Part shown: piece after piece, positions 59,850 to 63,322 of the stretch
How positions within the stretch are numbered: the first letter of the stretch is position 1
Layout: each line of letters opens with the position of its first letter
Assembly: GCA_051453625.1 (NCBI GenBank)
Contig: JBOZIK010000001.1
Coordinates: 164,521,206 to 164,584,527, forward strand
Length of the DNA stretch: 63,322 bases
From: Welwitschia mirabilis
Lineage: Eukaryota; Gnetophyta; Gnetopsida; Welwitschiales
Reading direction: 5' to 3'
Notes under the pieces: generated by a model
Database searches by the model: none
The model's input: the letters and a program-made list of their open reading frames with translations, nothing else
What the model was told of the DNA's origin: nothing
Position numbers and translations under genes: made by a program

Positions 59850-61560
59850 ATCTTCTTTACCCTTAAGCTTATTTTATGTGGATGGATTTTCAAGTTATTT
59901 CCCACTTCTAAAATGTATTAACTTGACCTCTTCAATGTATTCTGCCTCTTATATAAATCTAACTTCTTTTGAATTTGATTTGATATTCATGGGAGGATTT
60001 CCTAATTTTCTTTGGTTTATTAATGAAATAATGTTATTGGTGATCTCTTAGAGTTAGTTTAGGGTCTATTCAAGCACTTGATTTATTCGGTCTTATCTTT
60101 GATTTGTTTGTTCTTGTCTTTAGTTTATTTGTTCTTGTCTTGATTTTCTCACATTTTTGTTTTCATGAACTTTTTAAAAGTATACTCCAATGAGTTAAGA
60201 AAAGTGGTTTGATGGTTTGAAGACAAAGGACAAGAATTAAAAGATGAGAGAAATAAATTTTTAGGCTGAAAATTATTTTGTGGTGCGCTGTGTTACTTTC
60301 AAGAGAAATTTCGATGATTTTGCCAACTAGGATTGTAAGTGTTTGAGTAAGGATTATTTTTGGGATTGTACCATTATCCTACTGCATTCACTTGCTTATT
60401 AACTATGCTTTGAAATAAAAGAATAGATGGACATTTAGTGATTTCATGAGTGTTAATATGGCAAATTAAACACTCAAGTTTAAAGATCATAAGTAAGGTT
60501 AAGGGTGAGATGGTTAATGATTCTAATTTTTTTTTCTGATTCATCAATTTTATTATTCACCTCAAAGTTTTTGGGAGCTTAAAGATACTAGTTGACCTAA
60601 TTAGATGATGCAATATCAAAGATTCTATAGGATTATTTCAATTTTTTAAGCTTTTAGCTATACTTTCTAAATACATAAAAACCTTATATAATGACATGCT
60701 TAAGAAATTTCTATGGCTCATCATATCCACTAGTTGGTGATTATTTGTGAAAAAAGCATTATAAAAGAAACTTATCTCCCTACTTAGTTTAAAACTATGT
60801 TGGAAAAATTTTAATAATAAATCTTTATATCTCTCTAAGATCTGAGAGAGTATTTTATGATCCTTCTGTCAATAGTTCATGATTTCTTTCCTAAGAACAT
60901 TTATCTTATGGCTAAGAGAGAACTTAGAGATAATATCTTTATTCAAGTCTGTTCAATTTATGATGCAAAAGGGTTTTAGGGTGTACAACAAGGATTTTAC
61001 CTTTTCTTTTAGGGAAAAATAAAATAAATTAAATCTAAGTGCATCATGATTATTAGGGTATTAAGGGATAATTAATAAGACACACTCGAATTATTTAAGA
61101 TGTAAGAAAGGATATTCAGATTCAAGATCACAAGAATGGAGTAAGAATTGGATAGTGGAAGGTTTAAACTCTAGCCTTTGGTTAATAGGTAATATTGCTA
61201 TGCAAGAGGGTGCCTCTAAGATTTGCAATTAGAGGTAATCAGAAAGGATTTTCATAGGTTAATTCATAGCAATAGTAAGGGCAGTTTGTTATTTAGTCAC
61301 TTCTTAGGTTAACTAATAATCTTATAACCTATTACGCATTATCTAATTTGATAAGGTTCCATTGAAGGGATCAAGTGGGTTATTTGGATTGTTTTGTGGT
61401 AAGGTAGTTTGATCATTTTGATTGTTTTAAGTAGTTGAGGTTTATTTTTTAGAGTCATCTCAAGCTCAGTTTTTATTTTAGTTCTAACTTCTCTCATCCT
61501 TTTGAAATCAGTAAAGAATTTCATGTTATCTTAAGCTAATCTTCCTCTTCTATCAAGGAT
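59850..61560 (-). pseudogene. Athila-type gag relic with intact zinc knuckle
   Basis: Diagnostic pieces on the minus strand are 'ECLICHINTHEITKCPS', an intact C-x2-C-x4-H-x4-C at 60431-60472, followed by 'NPYSNTYNPSWQNHRNFS', the hallmark block after the knuckle in Athila/Tat gag. Then come a Lys/Gln/Asn-rich coil with 'KTRTNKLKTRTNKSKIR' and a VxxxxGK block near 59930. The capsid half (60500-61560) is barely readable; a 61-codon frame lies at 61339-61524. The order relative to protease is normal. Confidence 0.75.
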
Positions 61561-62019
61561 CTAAGTCATGTAAGAGATAGGTTTAGAGGGTTAAAAAATG
61601 GTTTAAATAGTAAAAATAAAAGATTTCTCAAGATTGCAAGTCACAGAGATTTCTAAGGTTTTATAAAACACATTCATTGATTATAAACATAATGTTCACA
61701 ATGTTAAGGTTTAAATAAAATAAAACAAAGAAGTGAATAAAATCGAGCAAAACCGTGAGAAAATTTTAAAGGTTTTAATCTTTTACCGATACAACAAATA
61801 TGAGGTAAATGTTATAAGAATCATAAAATATTTTTAAGAAAATTTTGATGTTTCTATGCACACATAAATGCAGAAAACAAGTAAAAGCAAAAAGCACATA
61901 ATACAATCATAAAGTTTGATTAAAATTTTTTTCAAGTTTTAAAGTTTTCTTAACTCAAAAAAAACCTGCAACAAATGTTAAACCTTTAAAAAATAAGTTA
62001 GATAATAAAAAACAAAGTA

Positions 62020-62160
62020 AAAAAAAAAAGGATTAGTTCAGGATGACACTGAAAGGATCAATACCAACCACTGTAAAGTATATAAAAAAAAGAAAAAAGG
62101 ATTGGTTTGAGTATCACTTGAAGAAGGACTAGTACCCACTGCTAGAAAATAAAAACTCAT
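62020..62160 (-). repeat. Doubled leader cassette of the gypsy element
   Basis: Two related units of about 70 nt each carry 'ggattrgtt...cac...aaggaytartacc.acc.ctg'. The same doubled arrangement occurs at about 565-700 in the other gypsy copy, next to its primer site. It lies where dimerisation or packaging signals are expected, but no function is shown. Confidence 0.5.
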
Positions 62161-62202
62161 AAAAAGAAAAACTAGTACTCTTCTAAGATATTACTATGCC
62201 GT

Positions 62203-62225
62203 TATCCTTGGTAATAGTGCCAAAA
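62203..62225 (-). promoter_or_regulatory. Decayed gypsy primer binding site
   Basis: The minus strand reads TTTTGGCACTATTACCAAGG and then ATA. All differences from the consensus TTTTGGCGCCGTTGCCGGGG are G-to-A or C-to-T transitions. Confidence 0.7.
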
Positions 62226-63322
62226 TCTAATTAACTTTGTAGTACAATGTTTCAAATTTAAAACTAAGTTATAAACTTAGTTATCATTCTTTATTATGGA
62301 TAACATTGGGTATTAGCTATAATTACACTAACTTTAATCTTAATGCAAGATACAAAAAAGAAAAGAAAAGAGAGAAAAGTGATAAAGTCTACGATGAAGT
62401 TAAAATTCATCTTTAGAGAACAGAGAAGTAAACTAACTCTAAGGTATCACCAATTTGTCCAAAGAAATTTTTCAACCCAATGTTATTCAATTGCTTTCTT
62501 GTAAAATAATCAATACCATCAACTGATTTTGGCCTAAATCATGGGACATAATCTCATTGACCATATGATATACATTAAATCCAACTAGCACTTAAGTCTC
62601 AATTAACAATAGAAAGTAAGGACTCATAAATCATTCAAGATCTATAAAATTAAAATACTAAGTGATAGAGAAGAATTCACATAGCTAAATTAAACTTAAT
62701 AGTTAAAGAAGTCAACTAAGAATCCTAATTATGATATTACTCATGAAATCAAGATCAAAGAAAAATAACTTTTGTATTACAAACAGAAAAACTTTACAAA
62801 AAAGGAAGAAAGAAGCAAAAAAAACACCTCAGTAATTCTTAAAGACTAGCTCACTCCCTCAAAGAGTTACCTAGAAATCCATCACAAGTTGATGCCTTGA
62901 AGTTTCCAATTTTATTAAGGCAAAGATGAATACAATGAAGGGTTCAGGTCCCTTCTATAGGAAGAGATGGGGATGAGGTTGGTTATACTCTTGGCCTGTA
63001 GCATTAGGTAGAATCTTCATCATTTAGTATTAGGTAAATAAGATTCTATCTTATAGCATTATGTAGATCATATTTTATCCTCTAGTATTAGATATAATCT
63101 TCATCATTTAGCATTTGGGGGAGGTTGCCTTATAGTGTTTAATGGAGATCATCACATAGCTGCAATTCAACCTCCACATTCATCTTTCAATTGTCTTCAA
63201 ATGCTTTTACTATTTGTTGTCACATCATATCTCCATTGCCATTGTGATTTTGTGTGAAATTTTGTTCATCTTCCATCATGCGTTCCAAAAGTGGCTAAAC
63301 ATGTATAATTTAATATGGAAAA
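62226..63322 (-). repeat. Gypsy 5' LTR, cut by the window edge
   Basis: It runs from the primer site rightwards to the end of the window. From 62605 on it aligns with the 3' LTR at 54243. By comparison about 130 bp more is expected beyond the window. The TATA box is mutated (TATAGAAG on the minus strand near 62951). Confidence 0.75.

Larger units (their letters stand above)
54243..63322 (-). mobile_element. Athila-like Ty3/gypsy element, minus strand
   Basis: Reading right to left are the 5' LTR (63322, off the window, to 62226), primer site 62225-62203, a leader with two cassettes, gag (about 61560-59850), protease (59600-59400), a long linker (59211-58900), RT (58760-57884 then gap), RNase H (57240-56990), integrase (56900-56548 then gap), a non-coding tail, a purine tract and the 3' LTR (55094-54243). 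The order is canonical. The 3' LTR lacks about 390 bp of its end compared with the 5' LTR. Stops occur throughout. Confidence 0.85.

Noticed and set aside
47494-63322. Endogenous pararetrovirus or envelope-bearing retrovirus-like element
   Set aside because: Domain order and wording (Athila/Tat gag, DLG protease, RNase H, integrase) fit Ty3/gypsy retrotransposons. No movement-protein or envelope motif could be read.
1-63322. tRNA, rRNA or host protein-coding gene
   Set aside because: I saw no tRNA-like box pattern, no rRNA wording and no intact non-transposon gene on either strand. Small or very diverged RNA genes could be missed by eye.

Overview
This window is plant nuclear DNA made almost entirely of old, decayed and nested retrotransposons. 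I found no intact host gene, no RNA gene and no CRISPR array. The sequence is strongly AT-rich, CpG-poor and scaffolded with 30 runs of N. The retroelement types (copia with a tRNA-Met-type primer site, Ty3/gypsy of the plant Athila/Tat kind, an L1-like LINE with a C-terminal zinc-binding domain) point to a seed plant with a large genome. A gymnosperm would fit the slow, deep decay, but that is inference and no marker here fixes the species.

Layout. 1-1.25 kb: the 5' end of a minus-strand Ty3/gypsy element, with a decayed primer binding site. 1.56-5.45 kb: a minus-strand LINE with endonuclease and reverse transcriptase (RT) relics. 6.7-9.55 kb: a diverged tandem array with a unit of about 91 bp, in two sub-types. 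9.6-26.3 kb: mostly unrecognisable AT-rich DNA with two dispersed repeat pairs, one large direct duplication, a 20-nt palindrome and an unrecognised coding relic. 26.5-44.4 kb: an old LTR pair (308 and 309 bp), the left copy followed by a primer site and the right copy preceded by a purine tract. It brackets a copia element (28.3-33.8 kb), a GC-richer island (34.6-36.85 kb) and a minus-strand L1-like LINE (37.9-43.9 kb). 46.5-54.2 kb: a plus-strand Ty3/gypsy element that has lost its RT. 54.2-63.3 kb: a minus-strand Athila-like Ty3/gypsy element, with one LTR truncated and the other running off the window.

The most notable object is the copia element. Its domain order is gag, then the usual INT-RT linker, RT, RNase H and, last, integrase (INT). 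Canonical copia order is protease-INT-RT-RNase H. RT, RNase H and INT lie in one reading frame with no frameshift, and the RNase H/INT junction is inside contiguous sequence. The INT piece keeps its D, D and E catalytic residues in an uninterrupted 206-codon frame, while the upstream RT-RNase H part carries ten stops. At least eight of the eleven stops in the whole frame fit C-to-T or G-to-A changes.

Regulatory remnants (TATA boxes, primer sites, purine tracts) are all retrotransposon LTR parts. Many gaps of exactly 100 N are flanked by matching sequence on both sides. These look like unmerged overlapping contig ends, so several apparent duplications are probably assembly effects. All domain calls come from reading translations by eye; no database search was run.
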